Shown piece by piece: positions 32,486 to 42,011 of a DNA stretch of 64,000 bases. Made by a program: the position numbers and the translations under genes. Below the pieces are notes generated by a model, which saw only the letters and a program-made list of their open reading frames with translations, did not search any database and was not told where the DNA came from. Within the stretch, counting starts at the first letter, position 1, and each line of letters begins with the position of its first letter. The stretch comes from Acidimicrobiales bacterium (GTDB lineage Bacteria; Actinomycetota; Acidimicrobiia; Acidimicrobiales; Poriferisodalaceae), in contig JASLTG010000002.1 in NCBI GenBank assembly GCA_030743005.1, positions 33,218-97,217 of the forward strand, in the 5' to 3' direction.

Positions 32486-34039
32486 TTAGCAGGTCGGCCA
32501 ATAGGACAGAGGTCGTGCTTCAGGTGGCGGAACTGATCGGTGAGCCAACATCTCGAGGTCATGTGCCAGGACACCTCGAGTGTCACCTGGATCAATGATT
32601 TCGTCGATTCTCATGGTTCCAGCGGCTTCGTACGGGTTCGTCGATTCACCTACTTCTCGAACCAGCGTCATCCGCTCGGATTCCCTGGTCTCGCTATCGT
32701 CTATGCGAGCGAGTTTCGAGCCGAATGCCACGTTTACCCCAACCTCGGGATCCATGAACCCAATCTCAGCTCCCGGCCAGCTGTAAACCCCAAGTGCTGG
32801 CATCTGAGAGCCATTCATAGCCTGCCACGCCAGTCCGAAGGCCTTACGAATACACACAGTCAACGTAGGTGCTGAACAGTTTTGGAGCGCGTGCATCATT
32901 CTCATTCCCCAATGCAACATCAGTTCGTGTTCCACTCGTTCTCCGACCATGAAGCCGGGAACATCAGCAAGAAAAATGATGGGAATGTTGTATGAATCGC
33001 AGACGGTTGCGAGTCGGATGATCTTGTGACACGCCTGTGGGTCTAAGGTCCCTGCCCCAAACATTGGGTTGTTAGCTATAACTCCGACAGAAAATCCATT
33101 CAGTCTTGCCATGCCACAAACAACGTTTCGGGCATACAGAGGTTGGATTTCTAACAGCGAATCGGTGTCGACGATCCGTTCCACGACTCGTCGCATGTCG
33201 TAGCCACGGGTCCGTTTAGCCGGGACAAGGTCCGCTAGGCCCGGATCGTGATCCAGCGAGCCCAGAGTTTCGCTTCGAGGTGCTGTCTCCCAAGCGTTGC
33301 TAGGTAGATACGACAACCATTTTCGTATTGCGTCATATCCTTCTTCGTCTGACTCAACTCCCAGATCGATCTGGCCGGTCTTTCTCGCGTGGACGTCGAC
33401 TCCGCCAACATCTTCGAAAGATATGACCTCTCCAGTAGCGATCTCAAATACCTTCGGCGAGGTAACGGCGAGACATGACCCGCGGACCATCACGACATAG
33501 TCAGACAACGCAGACAGGAAAGATGAGCCGCCGAACGACTGTCCCGTCACCATCGTCGCCATAGGAACCCTGTGTTGCCGCTTCGCAAGCTCAAACAGGC
33601 CGCCCGGCTCGCTGATTCCTTCAGCCCCCATAGTGTCCGGTATTCGGGCGCCTCCAGTTTCACCAAAATGAACAATAGGTATACCCATTGCCATGGCTCT
33701 TTCATATAAACGATGTTCTTTTCGAGTACCAACGATTGAGCTTGAACCACGGTAGACCGTGATGTCATCACCGAAGACTGCGACAGGGCGGCTGTTTACA
33801 GTCCCGTGTCCACCTATCTTTCCGTCTCCTGGTGTCTTTTCCCGTTCTTCTACTCGGATTGAACGGCTAAAGGTACCAATTTCTCTGAAGGTATCGTCGT
33901 CAAGGAAATCGTTAATGTGTTGGCGGATAGTCCGGTCTCCTTCATCGGACATTTTTGCAACTTTTTCGACACCGCCCATTTCATTTCGAACACGTTCGGC
34001 GCGAGCAAGTAAATCTGAGGTGCGGTCTGGATCGGTCAT
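32486..34039 (-). CDS. Acyl-CoA carboxyltransferase beta subunit (propionyl/methylcrotonyl-CoA carboxylase type)
   Basis: A 517-residue carboxyltransferase with two crotonase-like halves. The N-terminal half shows VFGDDITVYRGSSSIVG and GGARIPDTMG with SGG-like oxyanion features. The C-terminal half shows NPMFGAGTLDP, IPIIFLADVPGFMVGERVEH and GMRMMHALQNCSAPTLTVCIRKAFGLAW. It would transfer carboxylate from biotin to an acyl-CoA. No biotin subunit is adjacent, so it may share the one at 49.2-51.2 kb. The ATG overlaps the stop of the F420 oxidoreductase upstream (ATGA). Confidence 0.9.
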   Translation of the reverse strand: MTDPDRTSDLLARAERVRNEMGGVEKVAKMSDEGDRTIRQHINDFLDDDTFREIGTFSRSIRVEEREKTPGDGKIGGHGTVNSRPVAVFGDDITVYRGSSSIVGTRKEHRLYERAMAMGIPIVHFGETGGARIPDTMGAEGISEPGGLFELAKRQHRVPMATMVTGQSFGGSSFLSALSDYVVMVRGSCLAVTSPKVFEIATGEVISFEDVGGVDVHARKTGQIDLGVESDEEGYDAIRKWLSYLPSNAWETAPRSETLGSLDHDPGLADLVPAKRTRGYDMRRVVERIVDTDSLLEIQPLYARNVVCGMARLNGFSVGVIANNPMFGAGTLDPQACHKIIRLATVCDSYNIPIIFLADVPGFMVGERVEHELMLHWGMRMMHALQNCSAPTLTVCIRKAFGLAWQAMNGSQMPALGVYSWPGAEIGFMDPEVGVNVAFGSKLARIDDSETRESERMTLVREVGESTNPYEAAGTMRIDEIIDPGDTRGVLAHDLEMLAHRSVPPPEARPLSYWPTC

Positions 34040-34896
34040 GAGGCATCCTCTGAGTCGTAGTCAACTATCAGTTGCGAATAACGGTCTCCAAGCTGTTCGG
34101 GTGGTCGAGCTGGGACCATGACTTGGGTGACTCCGGCCTCTACTAGTTGGTCTAGGTGGTCGCGGTCACCGGTTGAAGAGGTCCAAAGTTCGATACATGA
34201 AGGGTCACGTCCTGCTTTCTCTGCGTATTCCTTCGCCTGCGAATGCAGCGATGTAAGTGTTTCGACGGGTCGTTCTGCAGGGAAGAACACGTCGCCCAGT
34301 TCACCGGCTCTGCGAGCGGCTCTATCTGAGTGACCTCCGACGAGTATCGGTATCGGTTGTTGTGTCGGTTTGGGTTGGCAGTACACGGGCTCAAAATCAA
34401 CGAACTCGCCGTGAAACTCAGCTTCAGTTTCAGACCACAGAACCCTTAAGGCTCTGAGGTATTCATCTGTGCGAGCTCCGCGAGCTTCGAAAGGGACTCC
34501 TAGTGCATCAAATTCTTCTCGAAGCCATCCAACTCCGATGCCTAGATCTAAACGACCATCGCTCAGGCGGTCAAGACTGGCAATTTCCTTTGCCGCAATG
34601 AGGGGATTGCGTTGGGGAAGAATAAGTATCCCGGTGGCGAGACGGATATTGGTTGTAGCTGCAGCAGCGAAAGCCAGCCATATAAGTGGATCGGAATGGT
34701 CCAGTTGACTAGTCCCTTTGAACAGGCGCCCGCCTTCGTCGTAGGGATATGTGGAGGCATACTCCACCGGGACGACTGCATGTTCGACAGCCCATATTGA
34801 ATGGAACCCCACTTCTTCTGCTGTACGCGCCAGCTCCCCTGCCGCAAGTCCTTCCACATTCCCCATCAAATTCGCTGACATCAATCCGAATTTCAT
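34036..34896 (-). CDS. LLM class F420-dependent oxidoreductase
   Basis: A 286-residue luciferase-like barrel starting MKFGLMSANLMGNVEGLAAG. SIWAVEHAVVPVEYASTYPYD, IRLATGILILPQRNPLIAAKE and GRLDLGIGVGWLREEFDALGVPF are characteristic of the F420-binding group (TIGR03619-like). The block PIPILVGGHSDRAARRAGELGD follows. The substrate is unknown. GGAAAGG precedes the ATG. Its stop overlaps the carboxyltransferase start, so it is the first gene of an operon with the carboxyltransferase and probably the alcohol dehydrogenase. Confidence 0.9.
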   Translation of the reverse strand: MKFGLMSANLMGNVEGLAAGELARTAEEVGFHSIWAVEHAVVPVEYASTYPYDEGGRLFKGTSQLDHSDPLIWLAFAAAATTNIRLATGILILPQRNPLIAAKEIASLDRLSDGRLDLGIGVGWLREEFDALGVPFEARGARTDEYLRALRVLWSETEAEFHGEFVDFEPVYCQPKPTQQPIPILVGGHSDRAARRAGELGDVFFPAERPVETLTSLHSQAKEYAEKAGRDPSCIELWTSSTGDRDHLDQLVEAGVTQVMVPARPPEQLGDRYSQLIVDYDSEDAS

Positions 34897-34963
34897 AGGT
34901 CAACCTTTCCTTTTGTTGAGAGACCAGCAAATGTTGGCCTCCAATAATGACATTTATCTGTTC

Positions 34964-36064
34964 TTACATTCCGGGGACGATTACTCCGTGAACCGGTGGT
35001 GGCTTTGATCCGTTTCCAGCCATATCTGTAAGGAGATCTGCCGACTCGTTGAGTCCAACCTCTCGTCGGGTGAATAAGTCGAACGGAAATTTCCTTTCAG
35101 CAAGAAGTTCTAAAGCTCTTCGATACACGGGTGCATCCACTCCTAATGCACCTTTTACGGTGAGTTCTTTCCAGATGATTGCATCGGCGTGAAGATTTGG
35201 GGCACCTTTTTGGCCACGAACCCCAGCCATTACGATCGTTCCGTCGACGGCGCTGAGCCTGACCGCCTGACCGAAGGCTGTGGGAGCGTTCGCTGTGACA
35301 TCGACAACGACATCCGCCAAACGTCCACCGGTGGCGTCGCGAAATTTTCTAGCCGGATCTTCTTCTGCCACGTCAACTACGAGATCTGCCCCCATCGCTT
35401 CAGCCATTTCCAGACGAGGGTGGTCATTGGGGCCGTATCCAGTTACGGCAATAAATTCGGCACCCGCGTCCCGTGTTGCTACTAGCGCGCACAGCCCTCG
35501 AATTCCTGGTCCTAGGACCGCTACATAATCACCTGGCTGGGTTCCGGGAATTTCTACCCCCCATTTTATTCCCGCTCCTAACGGGTTGAAGAGAGTCGCT
35601 TCTACTGCCGTCAGTTCAGCTGGTACGGGAAGTACGAGAGAGTCCGGGCTGAGGTAATGGTGTGTCGCGTAACCGCCAAAAAGTGAAGGCTCCCGGTTGG
35701 TCGGGATCATTCCATACAAGTCCGTCTGGCCGTGTTTTGTGCAGCGCCGATACACACCAGTGCGACATGGCTCACATGTGCCGCAAGCTTGCCAACATTC
35801 GACGGCAACTCGGTCCCCGACACCAATTTGCCATTTGGCGGCAGCCTCATCTCCTATGGCTTCGATCGTGCCTACGGTCTCATGACCAGGCACAACTGGA
35901 TATGGGGCAGGGATGTGACCTGTAAATAGTTCATGATCGGTGCCACATAAACCGCAGGCCTCCACTCGTAGTACGGCGTCATCAGGCCGCACTTCAGGTA
36001 GGTCAAAGTTTTCGATTCGTAGGTCTTCCACGCCGTGTAAGACCGCTGCAGTTGCTTCCCCCAT
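34964..36064 (-). CDS. Zinc-dependent alcohol dehydrogenase (threonine dehydrogenase-like)
   Basis: A 366-residue medium-chain dehydrogenase. The catalytic zinc ligands are in EACGLCGTDHELFTGH and VPGHETVGTI. The structural zinc loop ECWQACGTCEPCRTGVYRRC has all four cysteines, unlike the paralogue at 31.4 kb. The cofactor loop is VLGPGIRGLCALVA. It oxidises an unidentified secondary alcohol or amino alcohol. TAGCGT lies 8 bases before the ATG. Confidence 0.9.
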   Translation of the reverse strand: MGEATAAVLHGVEDLRIENFDLPEVRPDDAVLRVEACGLCGTDHELFTGHIPAPYPVVPGHETVGTIEAIGDEAAAKWQIGVGDRVAVECWQACGTCEPCRTGVYRRCTKHGQTDLYGMIPTNREPSLFGGYATHHYLSPDSLVLPVPAELTAVEATLFNPLGAGIKWGVEIPGTQPGDYVAVLGPGIRGLCALVATRDAGAEFIAVTGYGPNDHPRLEMAEAMGADLVVDVAEEDPARKFRDATGGRLADVVVDVTANAPTAFGQAVRLSAVDGTIVMAGVRGQKGAPNLHADAIIWKELTVKGALGVDAPVYRRALELLAERKFPFDLFTRREVGLNESADLLTDMAGNGSKPPPVHGVIVPGM

Positions 36065-36072
36065 AGGTTCAG

Positions 36073-36078
36073 ACGCTA
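36073..36078 (-). promoter_or_regulatory. -10 element TAGCGT before alcohol dehydrogenase
   Basis: TANNNT hexamer on the reverse strand ending 8 bases before the ATG at 36064. Confidence 0.35.
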
Positions 36079-36110
36079 GCGCTTCAGCGTGGCCTTGTTT
36101 ATTTCAGTTC

Positions 36111-37184
36111 TTAAAGGAAGTCGGTGGCCTCTAGGTCAGCTACTTGGGACGCGTGACGATTGGCCATGGCGACGAACATCTCGTCGCCTCTATCGGTTCG
36201 ACCCACAATCATCGAAGCAAGAATCGCCATAATGAATCCGGACCAAGAAAATCTTCTGTAGTTGAGCCAAAGTTCGTCCCAGCTGATGGGAGGGATTGGC
36301 TCGCATTTTGTTAGTTCTTCAAAATAATGGGAGACCAGTTGTTCTTCATGCTGACGCCTAACGTCGGGCTCAAATGCTGATCCAATGAAGTAGGAGACGT
36401 CATGAGCTCCGTGGCTGTGAGCGACGGTTTGCCAATCGACAACCACGAGCGGCGGGGTTACGTCTGTATCGGCTGGAGCAAACATCAAATTGTCGAGACG
36501 GAAATCCCCGTGAACCAGGGTTGAAGGTTCAGGGATTTCGGCAAACCAGGTGGTGGCGTTTCGCACAAAATGTTCACTGATCTCGATTGCTTCTCGGCTG
36601 AGATCATCTCGGTAACGTTCGAGAAAAGCCGGTTGTAGCCCTTCTAAGAGTGCGATGGTTTGGGCAGTTTGTTCTGGGTTGCGCCTACTAACCCATCCGA
36701 GGTCAAATAGCGTCTCATCGCCCCAGAATGCGCGGTGAAGTTTGGCTGCTTCTGACAATGCCAGGGCTGCTTCATTCGGACTGCACCCTCGAAGTTGGTC
36801 TCCTTGTACGCGAGGGTCAAGGTCTTCCATGACTATGGCAATGTCTGCGGTTCCTTCGACAAAATCGACGTAATAGAGGTGTGGTACCGCCACGTCGATC
36901 GTCGGGGCAACATGGCGATAGAACTCTGCTTCGCGTTGGTAGGTTCCGACCTGTATTCCCGTAGCTCGACTTTGAGGGTCAAGTGCAGCGAACTTAATGA
37001 CTACGGTCCGAGGTCCTCCATCGTCGTTCCAGTTCAAGTGGACTCGATAGTTCGCTCCGACCTGTCCTGTGCCGATGGGTTCGAGCTGGCAATCAGTGAG
37101 CTCAACCTCTCGCCCGAGGACGGCGCCCATCCACGGGATCGTTACGGCATCTGGGTGAAACACTGGCGGGAGTTGCGATTGCAC
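36111..37184 (-). CDS. APH-type phosphotransferase (aminoglycoside/acyl-CoA-dehydrogenase-associated kinase fold)
   Basis: A 357-residue protein-kinase-like phosphotransferase. TVVIKFAAL has the ATP lysine, VMEDLD the hinge, LVHGDFRLDNLMF the catalytic loop with Asp and Asn, and VVVDWQTVAHSHGAHDVSYFIG the metal Asp. This group of long APH proteins occurs in actinobacteria near lipid or steroid catabolism genes, and substrates are mostly unknown; antibiotic resistance is not implied. The start is GTG at 37184, 114 bases from the divergent FKBP gene. Confidence 0.87.
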   Translation of the reverse strand: MQSQLPPVFHPDAVTIPWMGAVLGREVELTDCQLEPIGTGQVGANYRVHLNWNDDGGPRTVVIKFAALDPQSRATGIQVGTYQREAEFYRHVAPTIDVAVPHLYYVDFVEGTADIAIVMEDLDPRVQGDQLRGCSPNEAALALSEAAKLHRAFWGDETLFDLGWVSRRNPEQTAQTIALLEGLQPAFLERYRDDLSREAIEISEHFVRNATTWFAEIPEPSTLVHGDFRLDNLMFAPADTDVTPPLVVVDWQTVAHSHGAHDVSYFIGSAFEPDVRRQHEEQLVSHYFEELTKCEPIPPISWDELWLNYRRFSWSGFIMAILASMIVGRTDRGDEMFVAMANRHASQVADLEATDFL

Positions 37185-37285
37185 TCCGCTATGTTGCCTT
37201 GGTATTTAGCTATTCGCACGCCGTTAACGATTTCGGCCGATCCACACAAGCAGCATGAAAGCGCCTCTCATGGCGCCCACATCCG

Positions 37286-37291
37286 TAACCT
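37286..37291 (+). promoter_or_regulatory. -10 element TAACCT, leaderless start of FKBP gene
   Basis: TANNNT hexamer ending 7 bases before the ATG at 37299. It supports that start over the longer open frame from 36795. Confidence 0.45.
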
Positions 37292-37298
37292 GCAAGCT

Positions 37299-38240
37299 AT
37301 GCCTCGTTTCCATATTCTGATCGCAGCTTTTGTGTCTCTCTTGTTCTGGGGATGTTCAAGTTCGGATAAATCAGCGATAGAGGAACAATCTGACTCAACG
37401 GTCGCTGAGTCAGATGCTTCTTCGGTCGCTAAGTCAGATGTTTCTTCAAACACTTCCACTTCTCTCTCTAGTACCGAACCATGGGTCGAGGTTTCATCAA
37501 ATAGCGGTCGCCCAGTCATATCGGTGTTGCCTCGAAACGAAACTCCTACTGAGCTGGTCGTTACAGATATTTTGGTCGGAACCGGGGTGCAAGCAGAGAT
37601 CGGTGACATCCTTGAGGTCAATTACGTTGGAGTGCTTCTCAGCGACGGGGTCGAGTTTGATGCGAGTTGGAACCGATCGCAGACGTTCTTCGTCCCCATC
37701 GGGATGGGTGCTGTAATCCCTGGCTGGGACCAGGGAATTACAGGAATGAGTGAGGGAGGCCGGCGAGTATTGGTGATTCCGCCCCACTTGGCTTATGGAA
37801 GTTCCGGTGCTGGTTCATCGATTCCACCTGATGCTTCACTCGCTTTTGTTGTTGATCTGGTGTCAGTTCTTGACTTGGAACCACCTGCCATTCCTGAACC
37901 CACCGAGGTTGGGGAGTCACTAGAAGTAAAAGATCTGTCTGAGGGGACAGGCGACGTGGTGGAGTCCGGGGACATAGTGACGGTCCATTATCTGGGCACC
38001 CTTACCGACGGAACTGTGTTTGATGCGTCTTGGCAGCGAGGAATGCCCTTCACCACAACGATAGGTGTGGGTAGGGTTATCCAAGGTTGGGATCAAGGAA
38101 TAGTGGGGATGCGCGAAGGGGGTAGACGTCTTTTGAAAATCCCTAGCGATTTGGCGTACGGCGAGCGCGGTTCTGGTGCCGCAATTCCACCTGACACTCC
38201 CCTGTTGTTTGTCGTCGACTTGATTCGGATTCAAAGCTGA
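37299..38240 (+). CDS. Tandem-FKBP peptidyl-prolyl isomerase lipoprotein
   Basis: A 313-residue secreted protein. MPRFHILIAAFVSLLFWGC is a signal peptide ending in a lipobox-like Cys19, followed by a Ser/Thr-rich linker. Two FKBP domains follow, about residues 80-190 and 205-313. Each has the same landmarks: VNYVGVLLSDGVEFDASW and VHYLGTLTDGTVFDASW, then GWDQGITGMSEGGRRVL and GWDQGIVGMREGGRRLL, and PPHLAYG and PSDLAYG. It should catalyse prolyl cis-trans isomerisation of exported proteins on the outer face of the membrane. The open frame extends back to 36795, but the signal peptide fixes the start. Confidence 0.9.
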   Translation: MPRFHILIAAFVSLLFWGCSSSDKSAIEEQSDSTVAESDASSVAKSDVSSNTSTSLSSTEPWVEVSSNSGRPVISVLPRNETPTELVVTDILVGTGVQAEIGDILEVNYVGVLLSDGVEFDASWNRSQTFFVPIGMGAVIPGWDQGITGMSEGGRRVLVIPPHLAYGSSGAGSSIPPDASLAFVVDLVSVLDLEPPAIPEPTEVGESLEVKDLSEGTGDVVESGDIVTVHYLGTLTDGTVFDASWQRGMPFTTTIGVGRVIQGWDQGIVGMREGGRRLLKIPSDLAYGERGSGAAIPPDTPLLFVVDLIRIQS

Positions 38241-38274
38241 CAACCAACTCAATGCAAAGGGTTCGCTAACTGAG

Positions 38275-38280
38275 TAGCGT
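38275..38280 (+). promoter_or_regulatory. -10 element TAGCGT, leaderless start of SCO6745-family gene
   Basis: TANNNT hexamer ending 7 bases before the ATG at 38288. Confidence 0.45.
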
Positions 38281-38287
38281 CGGCCCA

Positions 38288-39049
38288 ATGGATAGCACCA
38301 CTGTTGCCCGCAGCATGCGGGGTTCGTTAGGAATGTTAGCGATGGCGTGGCTGATGGCTCCGTCCACTCGAAAAAAGGCGGCTGAGGCCGGGATGGGTGA
38401 AGGGCAAGGCGCCTATGCCGTAGGACGGCTAGGTGTTTTGGGTAACTGCCCTGCCGACAACGTCGTAGCTGCAGCGTTTTTTTGGGATCCCGACACCATG
38501 AGGTCCATGGTTGAAGAGGGGCGGGCAGCTTTTGATCCGGTTGAAGGTGGGCGAGTTTATGCACGAATATGCCAAGAGTACGGAACCGAAGCTTTAGCTG
38601 ATTTCGAAGGCAACGCGCGGCTGGGCGAGTTGCTGGAACGTGTGGTGCAGAATGCAACGCCACACGGTGCACCCACATTCGTTGGTTGGCGAGACCAAGA
38701 ACTTCCTGAAGAGGTAGGGCCCGAAAGAACTTTCCAGTTGGCTCAATGCATGCGCGAACTCCGCTTCGGACGTCATGCTGTCGCGGTGCAATCGTTAGGT
38801 ATGGGACCTCTCGAAGCTATTCTGAGCGGCCCGGCGGGTGAATGGAACGCCGAATTTTTCGGTTGGTCTAAGCCATACCCAGATGTGAGCCATTTGGAGT
38901 CAGCCAGAGATGAAATCGAGGCGTTGACTGACCGTCTTCACGCTCCTGATTTCGAATGTCTTAGTGATGATGAACGCGCCGAGGTGAGGGATCTCTCTAA
39001 GGCTGCTCGGTCGCACGCTACTGAACGGGCCGAGGCCGCCGATATCTAG
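38288..39049 (+). CDS. SCO6745-family (SalK/EvbL-like) helical protein
   Basis: A 253-residue, mostly helical soluble protein that I place in the actinobacterial SCO6745 family, often annotated as SalK or EvbL-like. Recognisable runs are AYAVGRLGVLGNCPADNVVAAAFFW, GGRVYARICQEYG and YPDVSHLESARDEIEALTDRL. Function is not established. Its final stop abuts the stop of the convergent CaiB gene with no bases between. Confidence 0.75.
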   Translation: MDSTTVARSMRGSLGMLAMAWLMAPSTRKKAAEAGMGEGQGAYAVGRLGVLGNCPADNVVAAAFFWDPDTMRSMVEEGRAAFDPVEGGRVYARICQEYGTEALADFEGNARLGELLERVVQNATPHGAPTFVGWRDQELPEEVGPERTFQLAQCMRELRFGRHAVAVQSLGMGPLEAILSGPAGEWNAEFFGWSKPYPDVSHLESARDEIEALTDRLHAPDFECLSDDERAEVRDLSKAARSHATERAEAADI

Positions 39050-40279
39050 TCAGGCAAGATCTTCTAGTAAAGCCTGGTGCTCACCGAGTTGAGGGGCGCG
39101 CGTCACTGTCCAGGGCGTTTTGGAAAACCGGTAGGGGGCTCCAGGGTGTGTGTGACTTGCGTTTCGGGTGTCATAGAAAATTTCTTCCGGGAAACCTCGT
39201 TCGACGAAGTGAGGGTCATCAATCATTTCATCGGGTGAATACACAATGCCGCAGGCCATGCCTCGCTGTTGAAGCCCAACGAAGAGGTCATAAGCCTTCA
39301 GGTGTTGACCCAAGAACTCGATCGCGTCTCTTCCCGCCTGAAATACTTCGCCTGCCAACGGGTCTTCATCAAGTTCTAGGAGTCCAATTCGTTCGAATTG
39401 GTCCCCAAGTTTCAAAATTTCGTATGCGGAACACTGATCAACGAGGCCAAGTTCTTCGATCCAAGAGCGGAGGGCTTGAAATTCCCGTTTATTTCTAGGG
39501 GGAACACCTGTATTGAACCACCGCCCATCAGCACATTGGATTTGTGTCCATTCGGTCATTGTTGGGAGAGCGTGTCGACCCGTTTGACGTTCAACTTGTC
39601 GTTCAGCGTTAAGCCACCACAACGTTGCGAATTCGGTGGTTGCATTGGATGAATTCAATAACGAAATATCAATCAGTTGCCCTTTGCCAGAGTCTTCTCG
39701 CCACATGAGCGCGGCAAGAATAGACGGAACTGCGTAATGGCATGCGGTGTGGAAGGCCTGATTTCCACCACCGCGAACTGGAGGTATTTCATGGTCGTCA
39801 TAGCCGCATGACCAGGCCGGCCCGCCCTCTGCCAACAAGGTCAGGTCCGTCGCGGGTGGGTCAGTCCCGTCGCGACCATGATGAGTAACAGAGGTCCATA
39901 TAAGTTCACTATTTATTTCACTGAATTGATTCCAGTCAAGCCCGAGGGTTCCTAATCGGCTCAGCGGTTCTGCTTCGATCACCACATCAGCAGTCATGAC
40001 CAGAGATCTGAATTGCTGACCCCCTGTCTCGGTCTCCAAATTGAGAACAACAGATTTTTTCGATGTGTTGTAATGCCACCAGTGCAGCGAATTTTCGATG
40101 TCTGATACATCATCGGCGAATGGCTCCCATGAACGGGTCCTGCAACCTTCCGGAGGTTCCACAACAATTACTTCTGCACCCATGTCGGCCATCAGTTTTC
40201 CTGCAAGCGCACAACGTTCAGAAGCAAGTTCTATAACTCGATACCCAGACAGTGCCGAGCTTGATGAGGGCGTAGTCAT
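39050..40279 (-). CDS. CaiB/BaiF (family III) CoA-transferase
   Basis: A 409-residue single-domain CoA-transferase. YRVIELASERCALAGKLMADMGAEVIVVEPPEGC is the standard N-terminus, GKGQLIDISLLNSS carries the likely catalytic Asp, and HFVERGFPEEI with HPGAPYRFSKTPW the C-terminal region. It starts 2 bases after the preceding CaiB gene. The pair may act as a heteromeric enzyme, a common arrangement in this family. The acid and CoA donor cannot be assigned. Confidence 0.88.
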   Translation of the reverse strand: MTTPSSSSALSGYRVIELASERCALAGKLMADMGAEVIVVEPPEGCRTRSWEPFADDVSDIENSLHWWHYNTSKKSVVLNLETETGGQQFRSLVMTADVVIEAEPLSRLGTLGLDWNQFSEINSELIWTSVTHHGRDGTDPPATDLTLLAEGGPAWSCGYDDHEIPPVRGGGNQAFHTACHYAVPSILAALMWREDSGKGQLIDISLLNSSNATTEFATLWWLNAERQVERQTGRHALPTMTEWTQIQCADGRWFNTGVPPRNKREFQALRSWIEELGLVDQCSAYEILKLGDQFERIGLLELDEDPLAGEVFQAGRDAIEFLGQHLKAYDLFVGLQQRGMACGIVYSPDEMIDDPHFVERGFPEEIFYDTRNASHTHPGAPYRFSKTPWTVTRAPQLGEHQALLEDLA

Positions 40280-40281
40280 TC

Positions 40282-41523
40282 TTAGATGACTCCCTCTTCT
40301 GCGAGAGTTTCGATCTCAGTGTTACCGAGCCCAAGTAACTCTCCGAACACGTATTGGTTATGTTCGCCGAGACAGGCGGCTCCCCGGGTAACTGACCATG
40401 GTGTTTCGGACATACGAACTGGTAGGCCCTCTACTCTGGACTCCCCTACTTCTGTGTGGTCAACAGTGACCCAGAGCTCCGCCGTTCGATGGTCAAATTC
40501 GATTCGTTCTTGCGGCTTGAGGACCGGTGCTGCGGGCACCCCAACGTCAATGAGCTCCTGAGCTAGTTCTTGACGGTTTTGATTCGCCGTCCAAGTTGTT
40601 AGGAGTTGTTCCAGTTCGTCTTCATCTTGCAGCCGCGTCTCTATGTGAGTCCATCGATTTTCGCGGGACCAAGTTTCCCCAATAATTTCGGACAAGATTT
40701 TCCAGTCATGGTCATCCCTGACGGCGATTGCAATCCATTCGTCGTGACCTTTAGTTGGCCAAATGCCATGTGGGGCCATTCTTGGGGATTGTGACCGGTT
40801 GCTGTTCGGCATCCCCTGACGTCGCATCGGTCGTTGGTTCACGGTCGCGTCCAGGGTCGCGACGCCGTTAAGCGTTCCAGCTGCTTCGATACACGCCAAG
40901 TCGACCCATTGACCCTCTCCTGTCCGTCGTCGATGCAGCAATGCCATCAAGACAGCAGTCGCCATGTAATAACCGCCTGTGTGGTCCATGAATGAGTAGC
41001 CCCACCCAGCGGGCGGTAAATCAGGTAAGCCCGATGTAAATGTCAGCCCAGATACCGCCTGAGCAATGGGGCCCCACGACTTGAACGATGTATACGGTCC
41101 CGTGGCGCCGAAACCATTATTTGACACGTAGACGATGTCTTCTCGTATTTGACGTAAGTCTTCGTATCCAAACCCGAGGCGTTCCATTACTCCCGCCGCA
41201 AAATTTTCAGTGACAGCGTCGCTCACAGCGATCAGTTCTCGAAGCAATTCCTTGGCACGAGCGTCTCGTAGGTTCAGTGTGATACCGAGCTTGCCTGCGT
41301 TGTGGTTGTTGAACGCACCGCCTGCTTCAAGTCCCCGCGCCTCACCGACAAATGGGGGTACGCCGCGCAGAATGTCCCACTTACCTCGTTGAACTGGGTC
41401 TTCGACACGGATTACTTGTGCCCCGAATGCGGCAAGAATTTTGGTGGCACCTGCGCCAGCTAGTTGACCCGTGAAGTCGCATATGCGGATCTTGTCTAAA
41501 GCTTGCGGCCTTTGGTCCGTCAT
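40282..41523 (-). CDS. CaiB/BaiF (family III) CoA-transferase
   Basis: A 413-residue CoA-transferase with IRICDFTGQLAGAGATKILAAFG at the start, VTENFAAGVMERLGFGYEDLR and GEGQWVDLACIEA with the likely catalytic Asp. The ATG at 41523 overlaps the stop of the phosphatase gene (ATGA); a longer frame to 41562 would lie inside that gene. It is immediately followed by a second CaiB gene, and both may be translated in coupling from the transcript starting at the acyltransferase. Confidence 0.89.
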   Translation of the reverse strand: MTDQRPQALDKIRICDFTGQLAGAGATKILAAFGAQVIRVEDPVQRGKWDILRGVPPFVGEARGLEAGGAFNNHNAGKLGITLNLRDARAKELLRELIAVSDAVTENFAAGVMERLGFGYEDLRQIREDIVYVSNNGFGATGPYTSFKSWGPIAQAVSGLTFTSGLPDLPPAGWGYSFMDHTGGYYMATAVLMALLHRRRTGEGQWVDLACIEAAGTLNGVATLDATVNQRPMRRQGMPNSNRSQSPRMAPHGIWPTKGHDEWIAIAVRDDHDWKILSEIIGETWSRENRWTHIETRLQDEDELEQLLTTWTANQNRQELAQELIDVGVPAAPVLKPQERIEFDHRTAELWVTVDHTEVGESRVEGLPVRMSETPWSVTRGAACLGEHNQYVFGELLGLGNTEIETLAEEGVI

Positions 41524-42011
41524 TCTTGTTTCGCTGCCCATTCTGCGTAGCCGTGTACCCACATTCGTTGCGCTGGGGTTTCCGGGACCTTGAGCCCACG
41601 GGCGTCTGCTATCTGATCCATAGCCTGTTCAGGAGTTATGCCGAGTTGAGTGAGGACTGCGGCAGCGATTGTTGATGACCGCCCTATTCCTCCCCGACAG
41701 TGAATCACTACTGAGTCACCTTGTTGCAGGTCGCTTGTTGCATGGTCTATGAGGTCTTTTGCGCGGTTGTAATCCTCCAAGATTCCAAAGTCGGGTATGG
41801 GGAGGCTGCTGAAGTTGATGCCCGCATCCTCTAGAGCTTCTTGTTCGGCAAGCAAACCGACATTCGCTACTTCCTCGACAGTCAGCAGAGAAACAACGTG
41901 GGTGACTTCCTCGTCCAATAAATCTCTGATTTCACGATCAAGAACACTTCCGCTGGGAGCTGGCGCCGTTGCCAGTCGCCCGGTAGGTATCTCAATCCAA
42001 TAAAGACGCAT
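41520..42011 (-). CDS. Dual-specificity/tyrosine phosphatase family protein
   Basis: A 163-residue cysteine phosphatase. The P-loop VIHCRGGIGRSS gives the CX5R motif with Cys105 and Arg111, and the general acid is Asp74 in PIPDFG. It resembles small bacterial DSP or cyclin-dependent-kinase-inhibitor-type phosphatases and could act on a protein or a phospholipid phosphate. Its ATG at 42011 overlaps the stop of the PlsC acyltransferase (TAATG) and its stop overlaps the CaiB start (ATGA), so it is coupled on both sides. This is suggestive of a lipid role but not proof. Confidence 0.85.
   Translation of the reverse strand: MRLYWIEIPTGRLATAPAPSGSVLDREIRDLLDEEVTHVVSLLTVEEVANVGLLAEQEALEDAGINFSSLPIPDFGILEDYNRAKDLIDHATSDLQQGDSVVIHCRGGIGRSSTIAAAVLTQLGITPEQAMDQIADARGLKVPETPAQRMWVHGYAEWAAKQE

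Noticed and set aside
36795..37298. N-terminal extension of the FKBP gene
   Set aside because: It is antisense to the APH-type kinase and the signal peptide starts at 37299.
37738..38678. Long open frame (38678 to 37920) on the reverse strand
   Set aside because: It is antisense to the FKBP and SCO6745-family genes and encodes a low-complexity Arg/Pro/His-rich sequence with no domain.
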